The notes below the pieces were generated by a model, which had not been told where the DNA came from, ran no database searches, and was given only the letters and a program-made list of their open reading frames with translations. Shown one piece after another: positions 33,725 to 49,198 of a DNA stretch of 64,000 nt. A program made the translations under genes and the position numbers. Position 1 is the first letter of the stretch, and every line of letters begins with the position of its first letter. The DNA lies in the NCBI RefSeq assembly GCF_024679095.1, contig NC_066568.1, forward strand, positions 132,501 through 196,500, read 5' to 3'. This DNA comes from Eriocheir sinensis. Its lineage: Eukaryota > Arthropoda > Malacostraca > Decapoda > Varunidae.

Positions 33725-34219
33725 AGTCTAAGGCTCTTCGTCTCATCAGCTCTCCTCCTCTTACTGATAGTCTTCTACCTCTTGATTTCCGCCGCCATTT
33801 GCCTCTCTTTCTATCTTCTATCGATATTTTCATGCTGACTGCTCTTCTGAACTTGCTAACTGCATGACTCCCCCCCTCCCACGGCCCCGCTGCACGCGAC
33901 TTTCTACTCATGCCCATCCCTATACTGTCCAAACCCCTTGTGCAAGAGTTAACCAACTCTTGCATAACTCTTGCTTAACTCTTTCTTCCCTCACGCTGGT
34001 AAACTCTGGAACAATCTTTCTTCTTCTGTATTTCCTCCTGCCTACGACTTGAACATTTTCAAGAGAAGGGTATCTGGACACCTCTCCTCCCGAAATTGAC
34101 CTTTCTTTCGGCCACCTCTTTGGATTCTTTTTGTGAGCAGCGAGTAGCGGGCTTTTTTTTTTTTATTATTGTTTACTTTTTTTGTGCCCTTGAGTTGTTT
34201 CCTTTGTTGTAAAAAAAAA
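33725..34219 (+). pseudogene. Jockey-like LINE 3' end (5'-truncated insertion)
   Basis: It starts at TCTAAGGCTCTTCGTCTC (protein SKALRLISSPP), runs through the C-terminal region in shifted frames and ends with the family 3' UTR and a poly-A at about 34,211-34,219. A classic short 5'-truncated insertion, diverged from the copies at 1-6,945. Confidence 0.82.
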
Positions 34220-34303
34220 TATTTCGAGGAAAACATACTAGAAGGGTCATAGGAAGTGAGGTACAAAGCACGCAGTATCTATGAAATGATTTGAAATGGG
34301 AGT

Positions 34304-35025
34304 GTGTCCCTTTACTTCATTTTCCTTTCTCCCGTCGTTTTGGAATTTGAGAAAGTCAATGCCTTTTTCCAGAGTGCTAATTCTAATCCTGAGCAGATTT
34401 ACAGGGCATTGGTTGTTCATTGTACAGCTCTGAAGTCAAGAATTTTCAACAGTCGTGGAGAGAAACTTAACATCTCAATTACTGACTTTGGTGCATATTT
34501 TGAGTGGGAAGTTGCAAGGTGCTGTAAGGAACATCATTAAGACACCATGGAAGTTTGCTGGTGATGAACATACTTTGAAAGAACGATGTCAGATATTTCT
34601 CACGGACCTGCTTAAAGAAGCTGGAAAGCAATATCCAGCAAACAAATATGTCTTTCAGGGCATGAAGGTACTTAACCCCAAATTGGTTTTATCCAAAATG
34701 TAAAGGTACCCATTTTCACAGCTGGCTTTGGCTCATTTATTATCTGAAAACATAAGTTTGATTAAGGAACAATACAGGAAGATATGCTATCACATGTGGA
34801 GTGAAGTAAGCATTATTGAAAATGGAATTCAAGACGATCCTCAGACATTTTGGGCTGGAATAAAGAAATATGAAAATGAAACTGAGAAGGGTCCTTACAA
34901 GGATCTCCTACTATATGCTTTGACATGCCTGTCATGCCCTGGATCAAATGCAGCTGTAGAACGGATTTTCAGCATTCTGGCAAGAGTCAAAACCAATTAC
35001 AGAAATCAAATGTCAAAGCTGGAGT
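34304..35025 (+). pseudogene. hAT transposase C-terminal fragment
   Basis: Three overlapping frames give AFFQSANSNPEQIYRALV, then VVRN-like linker sequence and EHTLKERCQIFLTDLLKEA. The hATC dimerisation region follows (DLLLYALTCLSCPGSNAAVE then RIFSILARVKTNYRNQMS). The P-x-S-N-A-x-V-E-R-x-F-S signature is diagnostic for the C-terminus of hAT transposases. Frameshifts at about 34,530 and 34,715 break it. The frame ends at the point where the LINE at 35,020 starts. Confidence 0.78.
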
Positions 35026-38000
35026 AGGTAGGAAGACACCTACCGAACGGGCGCAAGCCACTCCCGGTGAGGTATATATGGGAGGTGAGAAGGGAGATGA
35101 AGCCCTCCAAAGACCCTTCCCATGTCCTCACTAACCGTTTCTCTATTGTCTCACCAACACCGGAGAGTAGTTCAGCAAGCTCTCTAAAGACAGATCCTCT
35201 CTCTATTAACACCACACTAAATTCACACAACATATACACCTTTTCCCAAAATTCAAATTTCAAAATGGCACATCTACATCATGCCTCGGACTCCCCTTCT
35301 GGTTGCCGACACGAGAGGTGTCTTGATAACTCCTCGAACGTCTTTCTTCTCAATTTCTGCAACATTCGCGGTCTTCGTTCTAATTTTCATTCTGTGGAAC
35401 ACCATCTCTCTTCCTCTAAACCTCACCTTCTCTTCCTCACCGAAACACAGGTTTCTGAGGCTACTGACAGCAATCTCTACTCTGTTCCCTCCTACTATCT
35501 CTATCCTAAATTTCAATCCAAAGCTGGATGTTGCGCCTACGTGCGCAACGACATCACTTGCTCTCGTGCTCACACTCTTGATTCTTGAGAATTTTTCACC
35601 ATCTGGCTAAGACTTCATTGTCATTCTATTAGTAAATACATCTGTGCTGTTTACCTCTCCCCTAACTCTACTAACTTTGACTATTTGAACTCTAAAGTGG
35701 AGCACATCTTGACCCACTCTCCCTTTGCTGAAATCTCCATCCTAGGAGATTTCAATGTTCACCACCAGCTTTAGCTTTCATCCTCTTTCACTGACCAGCC
35801 TGGTGAACAAGCCGACAACTTTGCTGTCCTCAACGATCTAGAGCAGTTGGTCCAGCACCCTACACGTATTCCCGACCGCCTTGGAGACAGGCCCAACATT
35901 CTAGACCTCTTCCTTACCTCAAACCCTTCTGCTTATTCTGTCAAACTGTTTTCTCCGTTGGGCTCCACCGACCACAATCTTATTTCTGTATCCTGTCCTA
36001 TCGCTCCTGTACACCCTCTGGACCCACCGAAGAGGCGATGCTTCTGGCATTTTACTTCAGCTAGGTGGGACGACATGAGGATGTACTTTTCCGATTTCCC
36101 GTGGAATGATTACTGCTTCCAGGATGGAGACCCCTCTGTGTGTGCTCAGCGCATCACAAAGGTGATTGTCTCTGAAATGGAGGCATACATTCCACATACT
36201 TTCTCTACTCCTCACGCTAAAAAGCCTTGGTTTAATCACGCTTGTTCTCGTGCTGTCAATGATAGAGAGACAGCTCACAAAAGGTACCAGAGCCTTTAAA
36301 CTAATGCTAATTACGAACTTTACATTTCTGCCCGGAATCGTGCCAAATCTATTCTCCGACTAACCAAGAACTCTTTTATTAATAGAAAATGCCAAAACCT
36401 TGCTTTCTCTAACTCTTCCCGTGACTTCTGGCATCTAGCCAAAAACATCTCCAATTTCACTTCTTCATCTTTCCCTCCACTCCTCAGTCCTGACGGCAAC
36501 ACTGCCGTCTCATCTATCTCTAAGGCTGAACTCTTCTCTCAAACTTTTTCTAAAAACTCCACTCTGGACGATTCTGGGCATATTCCTCCTACTCATCCCA
36601 CTTTTGACTCTCTTATGCCTGTTATAAAGATTCTTCAAAATTATGTTTTCTATGCCCTCTCTGGCCTCAATCCTCAGAAGGCTTATGGACCTGATGGAGT
36701 GCCTCCTATTGTCCTTAGAAACTGTGCCTCAGTGCTGTCACCCAGCCTGGTCAAACTCTTTCGCCTCTGCCTGTCAACACCTACCTTTCCCTCCTGCTGG
36801 AAGTATGCCTTCATACAGCATGTGCCTAAGAACGGTGACCGTTCCATTCCCTCAAACTACCGTCCTATAGATTTACTTTCTTGTCTATCTAAAGCTTTTG
36901 AATCAATCCTTAACCGGAAGATTCAAAAGCACCTTTCCCCTTCGGACCTTCTATCTGATCGCCAGTATGGGTTCCTTGCCTTCCTAACTGACTCTTGGTC
37001 ATCCTCTCTTAGCCGTTTCGGTGAAACCTTTGCTATTGCACTGGACATATCAAACGCTTTTGATAGGGTCTGGCACAAATCTTTGCTTTCCAAACTACCT
37101 TCCTATGGGTTCTATCATTCTCTCTGTACCTTTATCTCCAGTTTCCTTTCTGACCGTTCTATTTCTGCTGTGGTAGACGGTCACTGTTCTTCCCCTAAAC
37201 CTATTAACAGTGGTGTCCTACAGGGCTCTGTCCTATCTTCCACTCTCTTTCTGTTGTTCATTGATGATCTTCTTTCCTAAACGAACTGTCCTATCCATTT
37301 TTACGCTGATGATTCCACTCTGCATTACTCAACTTCTTTTAATAGAAGACCCACCATACAGGAACCTAACGATTCAAGGCTGGAGGCAACAGAACGCTTA
37401 GCCTCAGACCTTACTATTATTTCCGACTGGGGCAAGAGGAACCTGGTGTCCTTAAACGCATAAAAAACACAGTTTCTCCTCTTCTCTACTCGACACAATT
37501 TTCCAAACAACTATCCACTATTCTTTGACAACACTCAGCTATCACCTTCCTCAACACTAATCATCTTCGGTCTATCCTTAACTCAAAATCTCAACTGGAA
37601 ACTTCATATCTCATCTTTTACTAAATCAGCTTCCTCGAGGCTGGGCGTTCTGTACCGTCTCCGCCAGTTCTTCTCCCCCGCACAGTTGCTATCCATTTAC
37701 AGGGGCCTTGTCCGCCCTCGTATGGAGTACGCATCTCATGTGTGTGTGGGGTGGGTGGGGGGGGTCCACTCACACAGCTCTCCTTGACAGAGTGGAGTTA
37801 AAGGCTCTTCGTCTCATCAGCTCTCCTCCTCATACTGATAGTCTTTTACCTCTCAAATTCCGCCGCCATGTTGCCTCTCTTTCTATCTTCTATCGATATT
37901 TTCATGCTGACTGCTCTTCTGAACTTGCTAACTGCATGCCTCCCCTCCTCCCGCGGCCCCGCTGCACATGACTTTCTACTCATGCTCATCCCTATAATGT

Positions 38001-38149
38001 CCAAACCCCTCATGCAAGAGTCAACCAGCATCTTCACTGCTTCATCCCTCACGCTGGTAAACTCTGGAACAATCTTCCTTCATCTGAATTTCCTCCTGCC
38101 TACGACTTGAACTCTTTCAAGAGGAGGGTATAGGGACACCTCTCCTCCC
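35020..38149 (+). mobile_element. Jockey-like LINE, near full length, 3' end lost
   Basis: The 5' end GGAGTAGGTAGGAAGACACC with its small GGTAGG...CCTACC hairpin is shared with 19,619, which defines the family start. A 5' UTR of about 250 bases, endonuclease and RT follow. The 3' end stops at CCTCTCCTCCC (38,149) without UTR or poly-A and joins an RTE-like fragment. No separate ORF1 was recognised. Confidence 0.82.
35265..38137 (+). pseudogene. LINE endonuclease-reverse transcriptase (broken)
   Basis: Endonuclease: [73 protein letters not shown] and [81 protein letters not shown], then the active-site region and RPRMEYASHV. Stops lie at about 35,587, 35,772, 36,297-36,299, 37,277 and 37,461, with frameshifts. 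Unlike copies A and B it has no stop after KAFE, showing that their stop is secondary. About 35 bases near GFR-KGRSTG are deleted at 36,975. Confidence 0.83.
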
Positions 38150-39302
38150 ATATGGCACTTTTCATCTACCTTGACTCCCAGATATTTAAATTCTTCCACT
38201 AGTTTTAGTATTTCACCATCTAGCCGTATTTCTATCTCTTCTTTTCGTCTTGCTACCATCATTACTTCAGTTTTGCTAACATTAATTTTCATTATAACTG
38301 CCTTTAGCACGTTGTTCCATACACTCAATGCGTCATTTAGCTTGTATGCAACCAGCGCGATATCGTCCGCGTAAGCCAGTGTAGTGACTCCTTCTCCTAA
38401 CCTTAACCCTTTCATACATCGATTCATAAACAGTACAGAAAGCAGTGGGGATATTACCCCGCCTGGTCTTACTCCCACATTAACATCAAACCAGTTGTCT
38501 TCTCTTGTTTGTGTTCTTTGGATTGCTTTGATTAGAGTTCTATCCACACCATATGCTGGGTCTTCTAATGTTTCCCATATCATCTTTCTTGGTAATCTAG
38601 CAAAAGCATTTTCTAAATTAACAAATGCTATGTATATTGGTTGGTCCCATTCCCAGCATTTTTTCATTAGTATTTCCAAGGTGAAAATTGCATCTATTGT
38701 GCCCGTTCTGGCCTGAACCCATTTTGTCCTTCCTCTAATTTCTCTTCAACAACTACTGTTAGCCTTTTTTCAAGTATTGTTTCATAAATCTTCTCCACAT
38801 GTGATGATAAGGATATCCCTCTCCAGTTCCTCCATTATGTTCTATCGCCTTTCTTGTGTACTTTACATATTATGGCTTTCCTCCAGTCCTAAGGAACTCT
38901 ACCTTCAAACTAGGCTACGATTAAATATTCTTGTCAACCTGGCCAATGCATTTTCGTTTCCTTTAAGCAGTTCTACAGATATATCATCACTTCCAGGGCT
39001 GTTTCCATTTTTCATTCTTTTAATAGCCTCTCTCGTTTCTTATACCGATATTTCATGGCGAAAATTGAGCCTTGGGCTAATATTTTCACGTTTGTCTTCC
39101 ACTTCCTAAGGGTTTAATAGTTCAGAAAAATACTCTTTCCATCTCTCATCTATTTCATTTTTTCTGTTAGTAATATACCTTCTTTATTATTAACTCTATT
39201 TACTACATTATCTTCACTTTTCTTGTAGCTCTTTGCTATGCTGTATATGAGTTTCCTAGTTCCCTGCATATCTTCCTCAAGCTCTTTTCCCAGTTTCTCC
39301 CA

Positions 39303-39305
<3 letters not shown>
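38150..39305 (-). pseudogene. RTE-like LINE RT fragment
   Basis: Read leftwards: LWEKLGKELEEDMQGTRKL, VNNKEGILLTEKMK, EEGQNGFRP, then ILMKKCWEWDQPIYIAFVNL and ENAFARLPRKMIWETL. VGVRPGGVISPLLSVLFMNR, the catalytic TTLAYADDIALVA, MKINVSKTEVMMV and EFKYLGVKVDEKCHMGGEV follow. EKAFDRVPR-type and TLAYADDI motifs with short spacing are characteristic of RTE-clade RTs. It is open over about 190 codons at 38,679-38,150 but both ends are cut, one by the Jockey-like LINE and one by a CT array. Confidence 0.8.

Positions 39306-39307
<2 letters not shown>

Positions 39308-39351
<44 letters not shown>
39308..39351 (+). repeat. CT dinucleotide array
   Basis: A pure CT run at the junction of the RTE-like and Jockey-like fragments. 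Confidence 0.97.
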
Positions 39352-39353
<2 letters not shown>

Positions 39354-40139
39354 GCCTCGGAGTCCCCGCCTCTGCCTCGGAGTCTTCACCTTGGGTGCTA
39401 CCACAAATTAACCCTGGGAGGTCTCCCCTTCTGGCTGCCGACTTGAGAGGTGTCTTGATAACTCCTGGAACCTCCTTCTTATTAATTTCTGCAACATTCC
39501 CGACCTTTGTTCTAATTTGCATTCTGTGGAACACTATCTCTCCTCTAAACCTCACCTTCTCTTCCTCACCAAAACACAGGTTTCTGAGGCCACTGACAGC
39601 AATCTCTACTCTGTTCCCTCCTACTATCTCTATCCTAAATTTCAATCCAAAGCTGGATGTTGTGCCTACGTGCGCAACGACATAACTTGCTCTCGTGTCC
39701 ACGACCTTGACTCTTCAGAATTTTCCACCATCTGGCTAAGGCCTCATTATCATTCTATTACTAAATATTTCTGTGCTGTTTATCTCTTACTTAACTCTAC
39801 CAACTATGTAAAATTCTATGACTACTTGAACTCTAAAGTGGAGCACATCTTGACCCACTCTCTCTTCGCTGAAATCTCCATCCTAGGAGATTTCAATGCT
39901 CACCACCAGCTTTGGCTTTCATCCTCTTTCACTGACCAGCCTGGTTAAAAAACCTACAGCTTTGCTCTCCTCAACGATCTAGAGCAGTTGGTTCAGCACC
40001 ACCCTTCTACTTACCCTGTCAAACTGTCCTCTCCGTTGGGCTTCTCTGATTACAACCTTATATCGGCATCCTGTCCTATCGCTCCTGTACATCCTCTGGA
40101 CCTAACGAAAAGGCGATGCTTCTGGCTAATTTATTTCAG
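39352..40139 (+). pseudogene. Jockey-like LINE endonuclease fragment
   Basis: The frame shows SVEHYLSSKPHLLFLTKTQV, GCCAYVRNDITCSRVHDLD, EISILGDFNAHHQLWLSSS and [15 protein letters not shown] up to [11 protein letters not shown]. Compared with the 35,020 copy the segment coding [19 protein letters not shown] is deleted. It ends abruptly in the middle of the domain at 40,139 where gypsy-associated sequence begins. Confidence 0.8.
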
Positions 40140-40788
40140 CTCATTTATTTGAGACACCCCTTCGTCTATTTACGACACAGCCTGTCGTAGGTGGGCACTT
40201 TCCTTCGCCAGACAACTCGGACCTTTGCGGGAGACTTTGGTGGGCGTTTGATGAGCGCCCGAAGCGTCCCCAACAGCCGAATAACAGACCTTTCCATCCA
40301 TGTGGCCCTGCCTGTCACCAGCGGCCAAGGACGTGAGCCAGCCAGCCGAGGGTAGCTGAGTGGGGGAGTTGCGGCTCAGCAGTCTTCACAATTGCCTGGT
40401 ATCCACATGTAGCTGACACGACACTAATACGGTTTTTAATTACACCACTTGTGCAAACATTTTAGGTGATTTCACTGTGTGTGTCTATCCGTGTGGAGCC
40501 GTATCTAGTTTAATTTCAGCTTTTGAATTTTCATTCAGGTGTGTGTGGATGTTTACTATTTTTCCTGAACTGTAACGCTGTTACCCATTAGGTATATTCA
40601 TTCATTTTGTTTTTTCTTTCTTCTGTGTATTTTTTTACACAGTGGAGAAGGTATTTTTAACTTGTTAAGACGCACTCATTATTCTTGTTCCTCTTTTCAT
40701 GCATTTTAGAAGCAATTCATTTTAGCGGTAATAGTTTTTTTTACCATATTCCACCTCATGAAGTCTCATTTTCTAACGACTCTTTTTA
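40140..40788 (+). other. Putative LTR/leader of the second Ty3/gypsy element
   Basis: Unique sequence directly upstream of the gag ATG at 40,789, with no coding sequence. Position suggests a 5' LTR and leader, but no second LTR copy is visible, so this is inference only. Confidence 0.3.
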
Positions 40789-42060
40789 ATGGCAGCGAAA
40801 CCTGACCCGAAGTTTGAAGCTTTGACCGATGAATATCAGAAGTTGGTAGAAGAAAAGGACGATGACGTCAAGGATAACGGTTACCGTAGCCTAAGGAGTG
40901 GTAGCAGTCATCAAAAGGTTCCTACTCCTCCTCCTTCTCCTTCAACCCTGCATGAGCAACAAAGAGGTAATTGCATGAATAACCCCACTATGACTACCCC
41001 TGCTATCAATCGGTATCGGAAGGTAGAGCTTTCGCAGGCAATGATACGGATTACACCGCGGGGGATTTTATTTTGCAATGCGAGGATGTCATCAACAACT
41101 CATTCGTGTCAGATCCGAGATATAAAATATCCTTCGTTAGAATCCGATTAAAGCCAGGAGCGGAAGCTTCAGCTCTCATGTACGCTAGCGCGTTCACACA
41201 ACCACAATAAAACAAGGATTATGCTGAGCTTCGGTTACATTTTCTTGAAACTTTTGGAGAGGATGTTAAAGACAGCCTCGTCAAGGGCGTAAATGTAGCT
41301 ATGACCACCTTGATTGCAAATGTGGAAAGTAAGAGCCTTTTTGCCCGGCAAGTGGACGCCAATCGTCTGCCTACTGACTTGGGCTCGTATTTGAGACGAG
41401 GTGACTGAACAGAGGGAGAGACGATGTCTAATGTTATCAAATTTCTAGATTTTTTTTCATATACATGACTATCGTGAAGGGGCAGTTTCGAAAGAGTTCC
41501 TTATCCCTGGCCTTCGGCCCCAATGACAACCTGCAGGATTTCGTCCTTAAATCAAGACCAAAATTGAAGAGAAAGGTGGTGCGCCATGTCCCGCTGTAGC
41601 TATTTTAGAGCAGAAAAATGCTATTGGTAGCGTTTCCTCATCTGAGGTGGCATCCGCCACCGAAAAACCTAAGTTTCACTGCTCTTATTGTCAGTGAGAT
41701 GGTCATACTGTTGACTATTGTATAAAACGCCAGTGGGATCGCAAGGCAGGGGGAAAAGGGGGACCTCGCAGAAGTAAGGCAAGGCGGGTTCTCAGAAGAC
41801 CCCGCCCGCCTCAATAGGTCGTGCCGAGGGCTACAACGCTGGCAAATCCTGTTTTATCCACGGTACTGGTAGCCACACCACAGAGGGGTGTTTCTCTGTC
41901 ATGAAGTTGAAGAAAGATAGGGCAGGAAAGCAGGTAAACGCGTCGGGGAAGCCGAACGCGATCCCAATACCGACCCGGGGTAGCAACACAGGCACCAAAA
42001 GAAAATGACACTGCGGTGCAGGCTGACAATATTACCTTGTTTGAATCTGTTATGGCCGCG
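40789..42060 (+). pseudogene. Ty3/gypsy gag, plus strand (broken)
   Basis: It starts with a charged N-terminus (MAAKPDPKFEALTDEYQ). After a frameshift near 41,040 a capsid-like region reads DFILQCEDVINNSFV, SFVRIRLKPGAEASALMYAS and YAELRLHFLETFGEDVKDSL. Near 41,680 a CCHC zinc knuckle is seen (FHCSYCQ-DGHTVDYC), and near 41,850 a second Cys/His cluster (CFIHGTGSHTTEGC). Stops interrupt the frame at about 41,206, 41,406 and 41,697. Confidence 0.7.
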
Positions 42061-42066
42061 TGCAGT

Positions 42067-42870
42067 CAGCCTGAAATTATGACATAAGTAAAATTGGGTC
42101 TTTTAAAAGCTTCTTTTACGGTCAACACTGGCGCTGCGGTTAATGTGTTAGAAGAGACGTACATAGCTTTGAAACGCGCGTCGCGGGGAGGTCGCTACCA
42201 GCTTCGACCCTCTGATCTAAGCCTTTGTGGTGTCACCACCGACAGGCTTAACATCCTTGGTGTTGTGCGCATACCAGTGAGTCTAGGAAGAAACATCCCT
42301 ATCGTACGTTTAGATTTTTACGTGACGTCAAACTTTTCCCTGCCGTCTGACGGTCTTTTGGGATTGGCGTCACTGAGGTCCAACCGCATGATAATAGTTC
42401 CAGATATTAATATTGTAAGGTTTCAAGGGAGATGTTTCAAGGCCATGGATAAACCTGTGCGCCTTGCTTCTCCCTGGGAAAGAAAGGACACACCCAACAA
42501 GGGACGGGAAAGTGTTTCTCCTGAATCGGTAGTGCATACCGTTCCGACTCTTTCCACGGTGCCGGTGCCTGACGCGGGCACGACACCACTTCACGATAAG
42601 CCAACAACACCAACTGACGTTTTCAGGGGATGGAAGTGTCCATGCGATAGGCATGAAATCCCTCAACGAACCGTAGCTTTAGTGGTTAACGCCACTGGCG
42701 GTCCAATTATACAAAAAAATGAAATTTTTTTGAGTCGCGCATTAGCGTTCGACGGACATGTGTCGCCAGAACCCTTAGAGTTAATACCTACTTGTGTTGG
42801 CGCGGTGGGTCAACCCCACGCCAGCGATAAGACGAGTCAGGCCTCATCTGTCGACTCTTTGTCAAAGTAG
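42067..42870 (+). pseudogene. Ty3/gypsy protease and linker, active site altered
   Basis: The open frame from 42,094 carries a retropepsin-like fold: ASFTVNTGAAVNVLEE at the start, DFYVTSNFSLPSDGLLGL as the second half (hydrophobic-hydrophobic-G). A Pro/Thr/Ser-rich linker leads into the RT. The catalytic Asp expected in D-T/S-G is Asn here (VNTGAA), so cleavage activity should be lost. The 258-residue frame itself is intact. Confidence 0.68.
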
Positions 42871-42874
42871 TCGA

Positions 42875-43195
42875 TTATCCCGAGGTTAAGGGTCCGCTTC
42901 TAAAGCTTTTACATCACTATCATGATGTCATTGCCCTGCCCGGTGAACCTTTAGGTGCAGCTGATACGACGAAACACAAAATTAGGGTAAAACCCGACAC
43001 CAAACCGGTGTAAATTCCAGCCTACAGACTTCCACACAGCCAAAGGCAGATTGTAGATGAACAGGTTAAAGATATGTTGGACCAGGGTGTTATTCAGCAT
43101 TCCCGATCTCCGTGGAACTCACCATTCTTCCTAGTCCCTAAAAAGAACGGAAGTTTCAGGCCTGTCATCGATTTTAGGAAAGAAAATAAGGTAAC
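42875..43195 (+). pseudogene. Ty3/gypsy RT N-terminus, truncated at an AAT array
   Basis: The sequence reads HHYHDVIALPGEPLG, KHKIRVKPDTKPV, IPAYRLPHSQRQIVDEQVKD, MLDQGVIQHSRSPWNSPFF and FRPVIDFRKENKVTE. This is the canonical start of a Ty3/gypsy RT (W-x-S-P...V-x-K-K-x-G-x-x-R). A stop interrupts after KPV at about 43,010. The rest of RT, RNase H and integrase is replaced by an AAT array at 43,199. Confidence 0.8.
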
Positions 43196-43198
43196 TGA

Positions 43199-43209
43199 AA
43201 ATGATGATG

Positions 43210-43280
<71 letters not shown>

Positions 43281-43491
43281 CGTTAATTAAGGGAAAGGAT
43301 TGCAGGCCTAGAACTGAAAATTTACAAAAAATACATGGGCAAGATATATTTAAACAATGTGATGAGTGATGATGATAATGATTGTAATAATAATGATAAT
43401 AACAATAGTAATAGTAATAATAATAGTAATAACAACAATTGGAATAACAATAATAATAATCATGATCATAATAATAATAATAATAATAATG

Positions 43492-43563
<72 letters not shown>

Positions 43564-43568
43564 TTTAG
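43199..43568 (+). repeat. AAT trinucleotide arrays
   Basis: Two AAT/AATG-rich arrays (43,199-43,280 and 43,366-43,566) separated by a short unique spacer. They separate the gypsy RT from the LINE 3' end. Confidence 0.96.
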
Positions 43569-43645
43569 AGATTCTGCTCTTAAGGGGTTTACATGTAGAT
43601 CATCCTGACCACTGCGGTCACGGCGCTGTTTTTGTTGCCGTCCGT

Positions 43646-45404
<1,759 letters not shown>

Positions 45405-45419
45405 AAACATTGTTGGAGA

Positions 45420-45788
45420 GCCTCCCAGGTGAACGCGTATTCAAATGGTGAACTCCAGGAAAAAGGAACTCTTACACGTTCTATACTCCCAACATAACGA
45501 ACCCTATGATTTAAGCTCTCAGCTACTTCTGATCTTACTCTCTTAAGCCTTTGCAGCTGCTTTCTTAAACTCTCGAAGCCCGCCTTCCTGAAGTCAGGTA
45601 TTAAGTGTTGTTTCTGGTGACTCTATCCTCCCATTTAATATTAAATTTAATTTCCTTATGATCACTGTTACCTAATGAACCCCCAACCTCAATGTTGCTT
45701 ATTATGTCCTCTTTATTAGTTAACAACAAATCCAAAATATTTTCTTCCCTCGTTGGTGTTTTAATTAACTGCTTAATGAAACTATCCT
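45420..45788 (-). pseudogene. CR1-like LINE endonuclease fragment inside the Polinton-like element
   Basis: Read leftwards: FIKQLIKTPTREENILDLLL, TNKEDIISNIEVGGSLGNSD, then HKEIKFNIKWED. This is the C-terminal half of an AP-endonuclease domain and parallels FLKQVVTEPTRGDNILDLVL at 55,695. No 3' UTR is attached. Confidence 0.7.
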
Positions 45789-46067
45789 ATGACGGGAAAT
45801 GAAAAAGAACCATGCAGCATCGAAAAACTGCATGGAAATTTGTGTGCCTGTGAGAACAAGACAACGCTTGCTGAGCACCCAATGATGATCACAAGACTAA
45901 GATTCCCACCTGCGGGATATACTGTGAAATTTATTAATCATGCTAAAGCATATGAGCTATCTTATTTAGCATTCTATGACTTTGAGAGTATTCTCGTAAA
46001 GCCTTCTTCGAATGGGTGTAAAGAGACATCACTTTGCCATAGCGTATGCTTACATTATAATGAATAG
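45789..46067 (+). pseudogene. Polinton-type DNA polymerase B, exonuclease-I region fragment
   Basis: The 92-residue frame contains a Cys-rich start (HGNLCACENKT), then MMITRLRFPPAGYTVKFINH and YLAFYDFESILVKPS. The block P-x-x-G-x-x-x-x-F-x-N followed about 12 residues later by (Y)-x-D-F-E is the exonuclease I motif of protein-primed family B polymerases in Polintons and related elements. In them the Asp and Glu bind the proofreading metals. Only this segment is left; the polymerase palm is absent. It stops at TAG 46,065-46,067, just before the 42-bp array. Confidence 0.6.
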
Positions 46068-46096
46068 AAACGGAGAAACAGTAGAAAGCGGATCCT

Positions 46097-46897
46097 ATTG
46101 TGGAAGTAATGCTGTAAACCATTTTAGCTGAACCCACACTGTTTTGTACATAGAACGATCTTACATTAGCTGAACTCACACTGTTTTGTATATAGAACGA
46201 ACTTACATTAGCTGAACTCACACTTTTGTATATAGAACGAACTTACATTAGCTGAACTCACACTTTTTTGTATACAGAACGAACTTACATTAGCTGAACT
46301 CACACTGTTTTGTATATAGAACGAACTTACATTAGCTGAACTCACACTGTTTTGTATATAGAACGGTCTTACATTAGCTGAACTCACACTGTTTTGCATA
46401 TAGAACGAACTTACATTAGCTAAACTCACACTGGTTTGTATATAGAACGAACTTACATTAGCTGAACTCACACTGTTTTGAATATAGAACGAACTTACAT
46501 TAGCTAAACTCACACTGGTTTGTATATAGAACGAACTTACATTAGCTGAACTCACACTGTTTTGAATATAGAACGAACTTACATTAGCTGAACCCGCACT
46601 GTTTTTTTTATATAGAACGGACTTACATTAGCTGAACTCACACTGTTTTGATTATAGAACGATCTTACATTAGCTAAACTCACACTGTTTTGTATATAGA
46701 ACAAACTTACATTAGCTGAACTCAAACTGTTTTGATTATAGAACGAACTTACATTAGCTGAACTCACACTGTTTTGTATAAAGAACGAACTTACATTAGC
46801 TGAACTCACACTGTTTTGAGTATAGAACGAACTTACATTAGCTGAACTCACACTGTTTTGAATATAGAACGAACTTACATTAGCTGAACCCACACTA
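46097..46897 (+). repeat. 42-bp tandem array, about 19 copies
   Basis: The unit contains ACATTAGCTGAACTCACACT and GTTTTGTATATAGAACGAA; most copies are 42 bp, with a few of 40-44. Because 42 is a multiple of three, a 14-residue peptide with SSANVSSFYIQN repeats in the minus frame. I judge this to be a consequence of the period, not a gene. The array sits between the polymerase fragment and the right arm. Confidence 0.93.
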
Positions 46898-46958
46898 CTG
46901 GAAGAAGTTAAAATTTTATAAAGGCTACAATAAAATCAACATGACCGATGAAGATACG

Positions 46959-49192
<2,234 letters not shown>

Positions 49193-49198
49193 GTCCGT

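Noticed and set aside
46208..46893. A secreted or structural protein with 14-residue repeats on the minus strand
   Set aside because: The open frame follows from a 42-bp tandem unit being divisible by three; there is no start context, no unique flanking domain and the array is part of a mobile element.
46097..46897. CRISPR-like array
   Set aside because: The 42-bp units are contiguous with no spacers, no cas genes are present and the window is eukaryotic.
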